The notes: a model not told the origin generated them from the letters alone. Positions 36,611-45,730 are shown, counted from the stretch's first letter. The stretch: 64,000 nucleotides of DNA from Chryseobacterium cucumeris (GCF_016775705.1 NZ_CP068760.1:2542001-2606000); one strand, 5' to 3'. Numbers and translations are program-made.

Positions 36611-37024
36611 ATGGATCCAATTAAAATAGACATCACAATTTTAGCACCGGTGGAGAAGGTTTGGAATTATTTCAATGAACCCAAGCACATTACGAAATGG
36701 AATTTCGCCCATGAAACCTGGCACTGTCCTAGTTCTGAAAATAACCTTGTAGTAGGAGGCAAATTCAAAAACAGAATGGAAGCAAAAGACAAAAGCTTCG
36801 GATTCGATTTTGAAGGCGTATATGATGAGATTATTCCTCATGAGATCATTAGGTATCACCTTGAGGACGGACGAAAAGTGGAAGTTGTATTTGATAAGAT
36901 AGATGAGAATACAACGAAAGTGATTGAAATTTTCGATCCGGAAAAACAAAATTCTGTGGAAATGCAGCGGGATGGCTGGTATGCTATTCTCAACAACTTC
37001 CACAAATATGTTGAGAATCATTAA
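36611..37024 (+). CDS. SRPBCC (AHSA1-like) protein
   Basis: 137 residues with the START/Bet v1-like pattern: KIDITILAPVEKVWNYFNEP at the start, KWNFAHETWHCPSSE, GGKFKNRMEAKD, and a C-terminal helix QRDGWYAILNNFHKYVE. The family binds hydrophobic ligands or acts as Hsp90 activator-like modules. Two more SRPBCC genes are at 39296 and 39810. Ligand unknown. Confidence 0.9.
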   Translation: MDPIKIDITILAPVEKVWNYFNEPKHITKWNFAHETWHCPSSENNLVVGGKFKNRMEAKDKSFGFDFEGVYDEIIPHEIIRYHLEDGRKVEVVFDKIDENTTKVIEIFDPEKQNSVEMQRDGWYAILNNFHKYVENH

Positions 37025-37042
37025 CAATATTTTTTTGTAGCC

Positions 37043-37300
37043 ATGATCAATCTAGTTATCATGTCAAAGAGTTTAAACTCTATGTATGCTTTTAATTATG
37101 ACTCTGCAGAGCAATTCCTTCACGGAGTTATTGCAATACCGGCAAGAAAAGCCTTAGAAAAGGAAAAAATAAATTCTTTGGAAAAACTTTCAGATTATTC
37201 CGAAAAAGAAATCATGCAGCTGCATGGTTTCGGTAAAAATGCGATGATGAAACTGAAGAATTACATGAAAGAAAATCAGGTCTGCTTTAAAGAAGCATAA
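37043..37300 (+). CDS. small helix-hairpin-helix protein
   Basis: 85 residues from ATG 37043; ATG 37061 (MSKSLNSMYAF, 79 residues) is at least as plausible. The core IPARKALEKEKINSLEKLSD with EIMQLHGFGKNAMMKLKNYM is a helix-hairpin-helix, as in the C-terminal domain of RNA polymerase alpha. It could bind DNA without sequence specificity. Relatives occur alone beside VOC/SRPBCC genes in many bacteria. Role unknown. Confidence 0.75.
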   Translation: MINLVIMSKSLNSMYAFNYDSAEQFLHGVIAIPARKALEKEKINSLEKLSDYSEKEIMQLHGFGKNAMMKLKNYMKENQVCFKEA

Positions 37301-37434
37301 TATATATACAACTGAAAAATTTTGCAGTGTCATTGCAGTAAAACGGATTGGTATCGTTTAAAAGCAAAGGCATAAGATCTGTTTTTGCTGTATAGAAAGT
37401 TAAAAATACATCACCCTTTTTAAAAATTAAAATT

Positions 37435-38301
37435 ATGAATAACGATATTTTCCCATGTCTCTGGTATGATGGAGACGCCAAGCAGTCAGCCGAATTTTAT
37501 TGTAAGGTTTTCGGAGGTGAAATCACTGCAGATACTCCTGTTGTCATGAATATTGATTTGTTTGGACAGAGAATTATGCTTCTGAATGGAGGCCCTCAAT
37601 TCAAAAAAAATGCTTCCATCTCTTTTATGGTAATCTGTGAAACAGAAGATGAAGTTCAAAAATACTGGGATCAGTTACTGGATGGCGGAATAGCTTTGAT
37701 GGAACTGGGATCTTACTCATGGAGCCCGAAATACGGATGGGTTCAGGATAAATATGGCGTAACATGGCAGTTGTTTCTGGGAGAAAAAGCAAGCGATCAG
37801 AAAATAATTCCTACCTTGATGTTTATCCATCAGAATAACGGAAAAGCCAAAGAAGCAATGGAACTTTACACGAAAACTTTTCCCAATTCAAGCATCGGAA
37901 ATATATTGACCTACGGAGCAGGGAGCGAAGGACATAACATTCCGGAACCGGCAGAAAATGTTCAGCATGCTCATTTTACAATCGATAATTACAGCGTATT
38001 CTGTATGGATAATTCCTATGATCACCAGTTTGACTTCAATGAAGGAATATCATTAGTGGTAATGACAGATGACCAGGAACAAACCGACAAATATTGGAAT
38101 ACACTCACTGCTGGCGGTGGCAGAGAAAGTATGTGCGGCTGGCTGAAAGATAAATACGGATTAAGCTGGCAGATTGTTCCTAAGAGACTCATCCAGCTGA
38201 TGAATGATTCTAACCAGGAAAAAGCCTATAAAGTTGTTCAGGCGATGATGAAAATGCAGAAAATTATTATTCAGGATCTGGAAGACGCTTATAATTCTTA
38301 A
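37435..38301 (+). CDS. double-domain PhnB/VOC protein
   Basis: 288 residues with two tandem PhnB-like domains: 1-120 (FPCLWYDGDAKQSAEFYCKV ... GWVQDKYGVTWQLF) and 128-250 (IPTLMFIHQNNGKAKEAMEL ... GWLKDKYGLSWQIVP). The C-terminal 30 residues form an added helix (AYKVVQAMMKMQKIIIQDL). The two halves are clearly homologous, so it is an internal fusion or duplication. Activity unknown. Confidence 0.9.
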   Translation: MNNDIFPCLWYDGDAKQSAEFYCKVFGGEITADTPVVMNIDLFGQRIMLLNGGPQFKKNASISFMVICETEDEVQKYWDQLLDGGIALMELGSYSWSPKYGWVQDKYGVTWQLFLGEKASDQKIIPTLMFIHQNNGKAKEAMELYTKTFPNSSIGNILTYGAGSEGHNIPEPAENVQHAHFTIDNYSVFCMDNSYDHQFDFNEGISLVVMTDDQEQTDKYWNTLTAGGGRESMCGWLKDKYGLSWQIVPKRLIQLMNDSNQEKAYKVVQAMMKMQKIIIQDLEDAYNS

Positions 38302-38348
38302 ATATTTTCGGCGTATTGTTTGATGTGATTTAGAAAAAAGATTTGCAT

Positions 38349-39182
38349 ATGAAAACACAGAACAAATCAGACTCTAAGTCAAAAGTCCCTAAAGACGGGG
38401 TGTTTCCGGAAATTATCAGGAACGATTATCAGGGAAGCCGGAAGCTGCAGGGTAAAAAAGCTGTTATTTCCGGAGGAGACAGCGGCATAGGACAGGCGGT
38501 GGCCGTTCATTTTGCCAGAGAAGGAGCAGATGTCGCCATTATCTATAAAGAAAGTGACGATGATGCTAACGAAACCAAAAGACTGGTGGAAAAAGAAGGG
38601 CAGAAGTGTCTTCTGATCAAAGGAGATCTTACCCGGAAAGCATTCAGAACCAAATGCGCAGACAAGATTAAAACAGAGTGGAAGAATATTGATATTCTTG
38701 TTAATAATGCAGGAATTCATACTTCAAAAAGCAGTCTGGAAAAAATCTCTGATGAACAGATTCAGGAAACGTTTGATACCAATATTATTTCCATGATTTC
38801 ATTCACCAGAAATTTTCTTCCTATGATACCAAAAGGAGGACGAATCATTTGTACAACCTCTGTTACAGCGTACCGCGGAAGTGACCACTTAATAGATTAT
38901 GCGGCAACAAAAGGTGCTGTTTTGTCTTTTATCCGGTCTCTTGCCGATAATCTTGCCGAAAAAGAAATTCTGGTAAACGGAATTGCACCAGGACCTATAT
39001 GGACTCCATTGGTGAAAGAAGCTTTTGATGACCTTTCCACCTTTGGAAAAGACACTTTGCTGAAACGTGCGGGACAACCTTCTGAAGTAGCACCAGCTTA
39101 TGTTTTTCTTGCCTCAAAGGATGCAAGTTATATTGCAGGAGAAATTATTCATATCAATGGAGGTGATTTTGTCGGAGGATAG
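38349..39182 (+). CDS. short-chain dehydrogenase/reductase (YghA-like)
   Basis: Start at ATG 38349 (MKTQNKSDSK); TTG two codons upstream is less likely. 277 residues. N-terminal extension of about 35 residues, then VISGGDSGIG (cofactor motif), NNAG, Ser in TTSVTAYRG, YAATK (catalytic Tyr/Lys) and the C-terminal SYIAGEIIHINGG. The N-terminal extension places it in the YghA / general-stress SDR branch. The substrate is unknown. Confidence 0.9.
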   Translation: MKTQNKSDSKSKVPKDGVFPEIIRNDYQGSRKLQGKKAVISGGDSGIGQAVAVHFAREGADVAIIYKESDDDANETKRLVEKEGQKCLLIKGDLTRKAFRTKCADKIKTEWKNIDILVNNAGIHTSKSSLEKISDEQIQETFDTNIISMISFTRNFLPMIPKGGRIICTTSVTAYRGSDHLIDYAATKGAVLSFIRSLADNLAEKEILVNGIAPGPIWTPLVKEAFDDLSTFGKDTLLKRAGQPSEVAPAYVFLASKDASYIAGEIIHINGGDFVGG

Positions 39183-39295
39183 AATGAGAAGCTAGAAGTG
39201 GTCACAATAACACTCTTACTCTCTGACTCTCAAACTCACCCACCAACGCAGTCACCTGCAACCTATTATCCATCACCTAATCCCTTAAAAAATAT

Positions 39296-39724
39296 ATGGA
39301 AAAATTATCATATGAAATAGAAATCAATGCCGAACCTGAAAAAGTCTGGAGTGTTCTTTGGGGTGATATTACCTACAGACAATGGACAACAGCATTTACA
39401 GAAGGTTCTTTTTATGAAGGAACGCTTGAAGAAAATAATATTGTCAAATTTCTTGATCCGAAAAACAACGGAATGTACAGCAGGGTGGAAAAAATGATCC
39501 CCAACGAGGAAATAAAATTTTTGCACCTTGGAGAAATTTATGAAGGCATTGAAGTTCCTCAGGACTGGGGTGAAGCTACAGAGGCTTACTTTCTTGAGGA
39601 GAACGAAGAAGGCACTTTACTGAAAACAGAAATTCAGACACCGGCAGAATTTAAAGAATTTTTTGAAGAGAAGTTTCCAAAAGCGATATCACTCGTTAAG
39701 CATCTTTCAGAAAATCAGCTGTAA
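39296..39724 (+). CDS. SRPBCC domain protein
   Basis: 142 residues. N-terminal EIEINAEPEKVWSVLWGDIT and QWTTAFTEGSFYEG, then a C-terminal long helix (FFEEKFPKAISLVKHLSE). Bet v1-like fold, paralogue of the next gene. Possible ligand-binding or enzyme-accessory role. Preceded by no clear promoter; it may be in a run with the SDR gene upstream. Confidence 0.85.
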   Translation: MEKLSYEIEINAEPEKVWSVLWGDITYRQWTTAFTEGSFYEGTLEENNIVKFLDPKNNGMYSRVEKMIPNEEIKFLHLGEIYEGIEVPQDWGEATEAYFLEENEEGTLLKTEIQTPAEFKEFFEEKFPKAISLVKHLSENQL

Positions 39725-39762
39725 ATAATTGAGTTAGAATTAAAGAAAAATCTGCGAGCTCT

Positions 39763-39790
39763 GAGATTGCTTCGCTTTGCTCGCAATGAC
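39763..39790. repeat. dispersed palindrome GAGATTGCTTCGC...GCAATGAC
   Basis: One clean copy of the palindromic intergenic element, GAGATTGCTTCGC / CTCGCAATGAC-type arms, between the two SRPBCC genes. Confidence 0.8.
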
Positions 39791-39809
39791 CACCCTAAAA
39801 AAATAAAAA

Positions 39810-40268
39810 ATGGAAACCTTATCATACGAAACAGTAATAGATGCACCTAAGCAGAAAGTATGGGACATCCTCTGGAATCCTGAAACATATAGTGAATGGA
39901 CCAAGTATTTCGGAGCAGGATCCGTCATGAAATCCGACTGGAAAGTCGGAGGAAAAACCTATTTCCTTAATGCACAGGGAGAAGGAATGGTCTCAACCAT
40001 AGACAGCATGGACGAGCCCAATCATATTGTGTTCAAACATCTGGGAATGGTAGATAAAGAGGGGCATGAAGATACCCAAAGCAGAGAAGTCATGGAATGG
40101 AACGGGAGTTTTGAAAAATACTTTCTGATAGACTTTGACGGAAAAACGAAACTTCATGCCGAAGTTCAGGTAGAAAAACAGTGGCAGGATCATATGAATA
40201 CAGGCTTTACAAAAGGATTAATGGTTGTGAAAAGTCTTGCGGAAGGAGTGAGCCTTGGTTCAGTGTAA
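39810..40268 (+). CDS. SRPBCC domain protein
   Basis: 152 residues. VIDAPKQKVWDILWNPETYS and EWTKYFGAGSVMKSDWKVGG are diagnostic of the AHSA1/SRPBCC fold. It ends with a helix MNTGFTKGLMVVKSLAEG. About the same layout as 39296; the pair likely arose by duplication, with the dispersed palindrome left between them. Confidence 0.88.
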   Translation: METLSYETVIDAPKQKVWDILWNPETYSEWTKYFGAGSVMKSDWKVGGKTYFLNAQGEGMVSTIDSMDEPNHIVFKHLGMVDKEGHEDTQSREVMEWNGSFEKYFLIDFDGKTKLHAEVQVEKQWQDHMNTGFTKGLMVVKSLAEGVSLGSV

Positions 40269-40369
40269 AGAAATTCAACGTTTAAAGTTTAATGTTTAAG
40301 GTTTAGAGTTGGTTTCTTACCCTGAATACTAATATCTGCTACCTGCCACCTAATATCTACCACCTATAA

Positions 40370-40828
40370 ATGAAATTACTCGTAATACTTTTCGCAACAT
40401 TTATTCTGGCTTTGCTGGGGACTTTTTTGTTTCAGGGGAAGCCGGATTTTATATTTTCAGGAAACCTTGGAATGGCTGTTTTCATCCTATTTACAGGTTT
40501 TTCCCACTTTAAATTTCAAAAAGGAATGGCGATGATGATCCCTGATTTCATCCCTGCCAGGATGTTTTGGGTATATTGTACAGGAGTTCTGGAGATTGCA
40601 GCGGGAATCGGGCTTATGATTCCGGCCATCCGTGAGATAACAGCAATTTTACTCATTATTTTTTACGTATTGGTTTTTATAGCCAATATCAATTCTTCCA
40701 GAAAAAAGATTAATATTTTTAAAGCCGATTATACAGGGCCGGGAATGAAGTATCTTTATATCCAAAGGATTCCCATGCAGATTATTTTAATAGTCTGGAC
40801 CTGGTATTTCGGAATTTATTTACACTAA
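40370..40828 (+). CDS. DoxX family membrane protein
   Basis: 152 residues with four predicted membrane helices (about 2-20, 30-48, 65-88, 90-112, and a short last one at 135-150). MIPDFIPARMFWVYCTGVLE and EIAAGIGLMIP form the DoxX core. Probably part of the respiratory or detoxification-linked DoxX family; function unknown. A terminator follows. Confidence 0.85.
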   Translation: MKLLVILFATFILALLGTFLFQGKPDFIFSGNLGMAVFILFTGFSHFKFQKGMAMMIPDFIPARMFWVYCTGVLEIAAGIGLMIPAIREITAILLIIFYVLVFIANINSSRKKINIFKADYTGPGMKYLYIQRIPMQIILIVWTWYFGIYLH

Positions 40829-40858
40829 AAAAGACAGTCTGTAAAGGCTGTCTTTTTT
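40828..40858 (+). terminator. intrinsic terminator
   Basis: Stem AAAAAGACAG / CTGTCTTTTT with a ten-base loop and T run. Confidence 0.85.
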
Positions 40859-41000
40859 ATATAATCGGGATTTTTTTTAACTAAATGAGATAAAAATGTA
40901 ACATTTTATAGGTGTAACGAGTCTTATTGTAGAAAAGCATGAGTTTTTATTACTCTAAAAATGAAATGCCTATATAACTTTAACCTTTAAAACAGAAGTT

Positions 41001-43004
41001 ATGAATCTAAATCACAACATTTTCGGTACAGCCCTTATTGTACTATCCACCATTATGACCAACGCACAGAGTTCTACTGCCAAACTGCCGGGAGATCCTA
41101 CTTTACCATCTTCCAGGGCTAATCTTGAAAAACTTATTTCCTACGACAAAGGAGATTTTAAATACAAAGTTGAAGATTATTTTGCAAGACCAAAAGCTTC
41201 AGCCTTTAAAATTTCTCCGGACGGGAAATATCTTTCCTATAAAGAAAAAGATCAGGAGAAAAAAAATCATGTTTATGTAAAAGATCTTGGCACCGGAAAA
41301 ATTACCAAAGCTATTGTAGAAAAAGATGATCTGATAAGAAACTATGGCTGGCTGAACAAAAAACGCCTTTTCTATACACAAGATAGAGGCGGAAATGAAA
41401 ATATCCACCTGTATGCTACCGATACAGACGGAGGAAATCAAAAGGATTTAACACCATTTGACGGAGTAAAAGTGCAGGCCATTATTCCTATAAAAGATAC
41501 TGATTTCGTTGTGGTTACCATGAATAAAAACAACAAGCAGATCTTTGAGCCTTTTAAAATCAATTTCATTACCGGGGAAATGACCCAGCTGTATGAAAAT
41601 AAAGATGTCAACAGCCCTATTGACGATTATCTTTTTGATAAAGACGGAAATCTGAGAGGTTATAGCGTCCTTGAAAACGGATTAACCACAAAAACCTATT
41701 ATAAAGATCTGCAGACCGGAAAATTCAATCTGATCAAATCTGCAGACTGGTCTGATACCTTCAGTATTATAGAGTTTAATGAAAATTCTAAAAATAAAGA
41801 TGAAGCGTATGTAGTAACCAATCTGGATAGCGATAAAGCGAGAATCGTCCTGTATGATCTGAAGAAGAATGCGGTGATTAAAGAAATTTATTCCAATCCT
41901 GTATATGATGTAAGCTCAATAAGCACAGCGGGTAAAAACAGAAACTATGAGCTTGACTATATCAGCTATGAAGGAACCAAAGGAGAAACAGTTCCGGTAA
42001 GTAAATTTTATAAAGAAATACATGACAAATTAAAATCTCAGTTTGGAGACAAGGAATTTGGAATTGTTTCTTCTGATGATAATAATGATAAACTTCTGGT
42101 TGTTGTAGGAAGTGATAAGCTCTATGGGACTTATTATGAATACGACACCAAAACCAAGCAGACCAAGCTTCTGTACAACCTGATGCCACAGTTGAAGGAA
42201 GAAGACATGGCTGAAATGAGGCCTATCGAATTTAAAAGCAGAGACGGGTTGACAATCCATGGATATATTACCCTACCTAAAGCTGCATTGGAAGGTAAAA
42301 AAGTTCCTTTGATCGTAAATCCTCATGGCGGCCCTCAGGGAATCAGGGACAGTTGGGGATTCAATCCGGAAACACAGCTGTTTGCAAGCCGTGGATATGC
42401 TACGCTTCAGGTGAACTTCAGGATTTCCGGAGGATATGGAAAATCATTCCAGAAAGCAGGTTACAAGCAGATCGGAAGAAAAGCGATGGATGATGTGGAA
42501 GATGGTGTAAAATATGCCATTGAACAGGGATGGGTAGATAAAGATAAGGTTGCTATTTACGGAGGAAGCCACGGTGGATATGCAACATTGATGGGATTGA
42601 TCAAAACTCCGGATTTATATGCTTGTGGAGTGGATTATGTAGGGGTATCCAACATCTTTACTTTTTTTGATTCTTTCCCGGAATACTGGAAACCATACAA
42701 AGAAATGGTAAAACAGATCTGGTATGATCTTGATAACCCTGAAGAAGCTAAAATTGCTAAAGAGGTATCTCCTGTGTTTCAGATTGATAAGATTAAGAAA
42801 CCTTTATTCGTAGTACAGGGAGCTAATGACCCAAGGGTTAACATCAATGAATCTGATCAGATTGTAAAAGCAATGCGTGCCAAAGGTTTTGAAGTTCCTT
42901 ATCTTGTAAAATACGATGAAGGACACGGATTTGGAAAAGAGCCGAACAGAATAGAACTTTATAAATCGATGTTGGGATTCTTTGCTGAAAATTTTAATAA
43001 GTAA
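41001..43004 (+). CDS. S9 family prolyl oligopeptidase, exported
   Basis: 667 residues. Signal peptide (about 1-22, ending TNAQ), an N-terminal beta-propeller (about 60-400; repeated DxxG and SPDGKYLSY) and a C-terminal alpha/beta hydrolase (about 410-667). Catalytic triad: S523 in GGSHGGY, Asp in GANDPRV (about 608) and His in DEGHGF (about 640). It cleaves peptides, commonly after proline or as a dipeptidyl peptidase, in the periplasm. Terminator follows. Monocistronic. Confidence 0.95.
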   Translation: MNLNHNIFGTALIVLSTIMTNAQSSTAKLPGDPTLPSSRANLEKLISYDKGDFKYKVEDYFARPKASAFKISPDGKYLSYKEKDQEKKNHVYVKDLGTGKITKAIVEKDDLIRNYGWLNKKRLFYTQDRGGNENIHLYATDTDGGNQKDLTPFDGVKVQAIIPIKDTDFVVVTMNKNNKQIFEPFKINFITGEMTQLYENKDVNSPIDDYLFDKDGNLRGYSVLENGLTTKTYYKDLQTGKFNLIKSADWSDTFSIIEFNENSKNKDEAYVVTNLDSDKARIVLYDLKKNAVIKEIYSNPVYDVSSISTAGKNRNYELDYISYEGTKGETVPVSKFYKEIHDKLKSQFGDKEFGIVSSDDNNDKLLVVVGSDKLYGTYYEYDTKTKQTKLLYNLMPQLKEEDMAEMRPIEFKSRDGLTIHGYITLPKAALEGKKVPLIVNPHGGPQGIRDSWGFNPETQLFASRGYATLQVNFRISGGYGKSFQKAGYKQIGRKAMDDVEDGVKYAIEQGWVDKDKVAIYGGSHGGYATLMGLIKTPDLYACGVDYVGVSNIFTFFDSFPEYWKPYKEMVKQIWYDLDNPEEAKIAKEVSPVFQIDKIKKPLFVVQGANDPRVNINESDQIVKAMRAKGFEVPYLVKYDEGHGFGKEPNRIELYKSMLGFFAENFNK

Positions 43005-43026
43005 ACTATAATTTTATAATGTTTGG

Positions 43027-43056
43027 AACGGAAGGCTTGGTCTTCCGTTTCTTTTT
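43027..43056 (+). terminator. intrinsic terminator after the S9 peptidase gene
   Basis: Stem AACGGAAG / CTTCCGTT with a seven-base loop followed by TCTTTTT. Confidence 0.85.
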
Positions 43057-43064
43057 ACCATAAA

Positions 43065-43370
43065 GTCATTGCGAGCAAAGCGAAGCAATCTTATTAAAAC
43101 CAGAAGTAGTAGAGTTGGAAAACGCAAAGACGCTAAAAATTTTCACAACAATCTGTATATTTTTAAGGCGCAAGGATTTTATCTCCGATAAAATTGAAGA
43201 CTGCCTATTTTAGTTTTTTAGCTGATTATGTTGACTAAATAGATTTGAGAAGTCCCATGATTAGAAAATAATAAGACAGATCGCTTGCTGAAAATCTCTG
43301 ATTTTCTTGCGCCTTACAATTATACATTATAACGATAAAAACTTTGTGCCCTTGCGTTTTCCAACAAAAA
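43065..43370. repeat. dispersed repeat cluster in a 665 bp gap
   Basis: Contains GTCATTGCGAGCAAAGCGAAGCAATC (in pieces: GTCATTGCGAG / AAGCAATCT), a copy of the GATTTTATCTCCGATAAAAT palindrome in the opposite orientation (43175-43196), and a CTTGCGCC module (43297-43370). The gap 43005-43669 has no believable gene. Confidence 0.7.
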
Positions 43371-43427
43371 TATTATTTTACAATTTTATCATTATCATTC
43401 ATCAATTACCAATTATCACTCACCAAC

Positions 43428-43536
43428 TTAGCCCCGATAGCAGCGGTTACCCCGGAACACGAGTGGGAGAGTCGTAGGGTAGGGTGTGGGATGGTCTGGC
43501 GTGAGGAGTATGAGCGGATAGCGGGAAAAAGCTTCT
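43428..43536. other. G/C-rich structured intergenic element (candidate flavobacterial RNA motif)
   Basis: TTAGCCCCGATAGCAGCGG at one end and GAGCGGATAGCGGGAAAAAG at the other, with a G-rich middle, in an otherwise AT-rich gap. The two ends can pair CCCG / CGGG. I recall similar AGCCC(C/A)GAT...AGCGG(A)..AGCGGGA elements throughout flavobacterial genomes, downstream of genes. It may correspond to a structured RNA such as Rfam Flavo-1, which I cannot verify here. Confidence 0.45.
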
Positions 43537-43669
43537 TTAAACATAAGTAATGAGTAATCCGGGAATAATTGAGAAGATAAAAACATGATGAATAAAAGAA
43601 AAATTGAATTGTAAGAAAAATATTTTAAATTTATTAAAGTAAAACCAAAAGGCTAACCGTCATATCAGT

Positions 43670-44248
43670 ATGGAGGTTGTCGAAAAAATAACAATGCCAC
43701 AGAAGGAGAAAGAAAGCATCATCTCACAAACCGTTTCGAACTACGGAGGGAAGCTGATGTCTTATATTCGTCCGAAAGTGAAAAACACGGAGGATGCGGA
43801 AGATATTCTGCAGGAAGTGTGGTATCAGTTCAGTAGCCTTACGAATCTTTCTGAGATCGTAAACGTTGGGGGCTGGCTGTACAGGGTGACGGCGAATAAG
43901 ATCACAGACCGTTACCGGAAAAAGAAAACAGAAAATCTTGAAGATTTCGTATATGAAGATGAAGACGGCAGTTTTTCTATCAAGGATATCCTTTTGATGG
44001 ATGAAAGTGCCGGTCCTGAAGTGAAGATGTTTCAGGATGAGATCTGGAAAAAACTGTTTGAGGCGCTTGATGAACTTCCCGAAAAACAAAGGCTGGTCTA
44101 CGTAGAAAATGAACTGAACGACAAAACCCTCCAGGAGATCGCCGATGAACAGGGAGAAAACATCAAAACCATCATCAGCAGAAAAAACTATGCTGTGAAG
44201 CACTTAAGAAACAGATTGAGAAAATTATACGAAGATTTAAAAAGTTAG
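43670..44248 (+). CDS. ECF-type RNA polymerase sigma factor
   Basis: 192 residues. Region 2: NTEDAEDILQEVWYQFSSLT and GGWLYRVTANKITDRYRKKK; a linker with an acidic stretch YEDEDGSFSIKD; region 4: ELNDKTLQEIADEQGENIKT with an HTH. Distinct from the two sigma factors at 9101 and 11099, so a third ECF system. The next two genes lie close behind and likely belong to its operon. Confidence 0.88.
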   Translation: MEVVEKITMPQKEKESIISQTVSNYGGKLMSYIRPKVKNTEDAEDILQEVWYQFSSLTNLSEIVNVGGWLYRVTANKITDRYRKKKTENLEDFVYEDEDGSFSIKDILLMDESAGPEVKMFQDEIWKKLFEALDELPEKQRLVYVENELNDKTLQEIADEQGENIKTIISRKNYAVKHLRNRLRKLYEDLKS

Positions 44249-44259
44249 AAAAAGAAATT

Positions 44260-44592
44260 ATGAATCATAAACACAAAAAGGGTTGGATTTTTTTATTGCT
44301 ATGCCCGCCATTAATTTTAGCTGCCGTTACATGGATTGTCATGATGCTTTGGAACTGCCTTCTTCCGGAGATTTTAGGAGCAAAAACAATTACTTTCTGG
44401 CAGGCCATGGGAATACTGATCTTAAGCAAAATTCTTTTCGGAGGTTTCCACTTTGGCAAAGGGGTGAGAGATTTCAAGGAAAGAAAGATGAGAGAAAAAA
44501 TGGCAGGCTTATCTCCTGAAGAAAGAGAGAAATTTAAAGAAGTCTGGAGAAATAAATGCTCCGGTGGATTCTTCAACAGAAATAACGAATAA
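44260..44592 (+). CDS. small membrane protein of the ECF operon
   Basis: 110 residues. Two membrane helices (about 6-28 and 45-65) and a basic cytoplasmic C terminus containing GLSPEEREKFKEVWRNKC. Follows the sigma gene after 11 bases. Similar proteins regularly accompany this class of ECF sigma gene in flavobacteria, as far as I recall. A regulatory or effector role is inferred. Confidence 0.7.
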   Translation: MNHKHKKGWIFLLLCPPLILAAVTWIVMMLWNCLLPEILGAKTITFWQAMGILILSKILFGGFHFGKGVRDFKERKMREKMAGLSPEEREKFKEVWRNKCSGGFFNRNNE

Positions 44593-44684
44593 TCTGAAAT
44601 TTTTAAAGAAGTAGTAAAGTAAAAATCAGCATTCATTCGTCTCTATAAAAAACAAGAAGTAGTAAAATTTAAAATTTTGAAAAA

Positions 44685-44942
44685 ATGAAAAATTCAGCAT
44701 TAAAAGGGGCTCTTGGAGCATTAGCTGTTGCAGGTGTAGCCTTAATCGCTAAAAAAGCAATACAAAGAAGAAGATTTATCAAAGGTATTTTTGATGAGTA
44801 TGGAATCAAAAAAAAGTCACCTTTCGGACTGGCAGATAAGATCAGAGAAATGAATGAGGAAGACTATCAGGAACTGAAAGGGAAATTCAAAAAAGAATTC
44901 CGTTCAAAATGCTGCAAAAAGGATAATACCTGCGAAGCATAA
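44685..44942 (+). CDS. small protein with C-terminal cysteines, third gene of the ECF operon
   Basis: 85 residues. N-terminal glycine-rich hydrophobic stretch ALKGALGALAVAGVALIAKK (4-23) suggests membrane insertion. Charged middle, EMNEEDYQELKGKFKKEF, and tail SKCCKKDNTCEA with three Cys. Lies 92 bases behind the previous gene and before a very strong terminator. No family recognised. Confidence 0.65.
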   Translation: MKNSALKGALGALAVAGVALIAKKAIQRRRFIKGIFDEYGIKKKSPFGLADKIREMNEEDYQELKGKFKKEFRSKCCKKDNTCEA

Positions 44943-44972
44943 GAAAAGTAAAAACTAAATTGAAATTGTTAC

Positions 44973-45013
44973 ATTCCGGCTCGGGAAGCGAAGCTTCCCG
45001 AGCCGGAATTTTT
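44973..45013 (+). terminator. strong intrinsic terminator
   Basis: Seventeen-base perfect stem (left arm 44973-44989, right arm 44993-45009; ATTCCGGCTCGGGAAGC and its complement), GAA loop, followed by a T run. Ends the ECF operon. Confidence 0.92.
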
Positions 45014-45085
45014 ACATAAAATAGTCCCAGTAAAGGCTTTTTAACACTATATTTGTTTCTTTCTAATTAAAAGCTATTTCCGGTT

Positions 45086-45730
45086 ATGATGAGGTTTACA
45101 AATGTTTTTATTGTCATACTTTCATTTTTTTCGATCATATTGTTTGGCCAAAAGTCACAACAAAAACAATATATTTTCTTTTTACATAATAAATTTTTGG
45201 AAGACCATTCTTTTGAGGAAAAGCATCCCAAATATGGTGTTGCAGAATATGAGACAATACTCAACAAGCTGAGAGATCAAAATACGGTTGTTATATCCGA
45301 GAAGAGAAAAGCCAATACAGAACCATCGGTGTATGCTCAAAAGGTAAGGAAACAGATTGACAGTCTTATGAAAAGAGGAATTCCTGCCGGAAGGATTACC
45401 ATTGTGGGAACTTCTCAGGGAGGTTATATTGCACAATATGTTTCTTATTATGAAAAGAATCCACAATTGAAATTTGTCTTCATCGGAGCTAGTTTCAAAG
45501 ATGATTCTTTGGAAAAAGATAAAAATTTCAGATTGTATGGAAGGATTCTTTCTATTACGGAGAGATCAGATGACGGACATGTGCCGATGTCGTATGAACA
45601 GCGGTTCGTCAGATCCCACCTAAAAGACTTTAAAGAAATAGAGCTTAATACGGGATTGAATCATGGCTTTCTTTTCAAAGCACTTAATGAGTGGATTGCT
45701 CCCACTAAGGATTGGATTTCCCGTAAGTAA
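45086..45730 (+). CDS. exported alpha/beta hydrolase
   Basis: 214 residues. Signal peptide 1-21 (ends FGQ). Nucleophile motif GTSQGGY, C-terminal NTGLNHGFLF with the likely His. The acid may be an Asp in the ERSDDGHVP segment. No domain before the elbow beyond the standard strands. Possibly a small carboxylesterase. The first two codons are both ATG. Confidence 0.8.
   Translation: MMRFTNVFIVILSFFSIILFGQKSQQKQYIFFLHNKFLEDHSFEEKHPKYGVAEYETILNKLRDQNTVVISEKRKANTEPSVYAQKVRKQIDSLMKRGIPAGRITIVGTSQGGYIAQYVSYYEKNPQLKFVFIGASFKDDSLEKDKNFRLYGRILSITERSDDGHVPMSYEQRFVRSHLKDFKEIELNTGLNHGFLFKALNEWIAPTKDWISRK

Noticed and set aside
43344..43550. 68-residue plus-strand frame
   Set aside because: It runs across dispersed repeats and the structured element; no start context.
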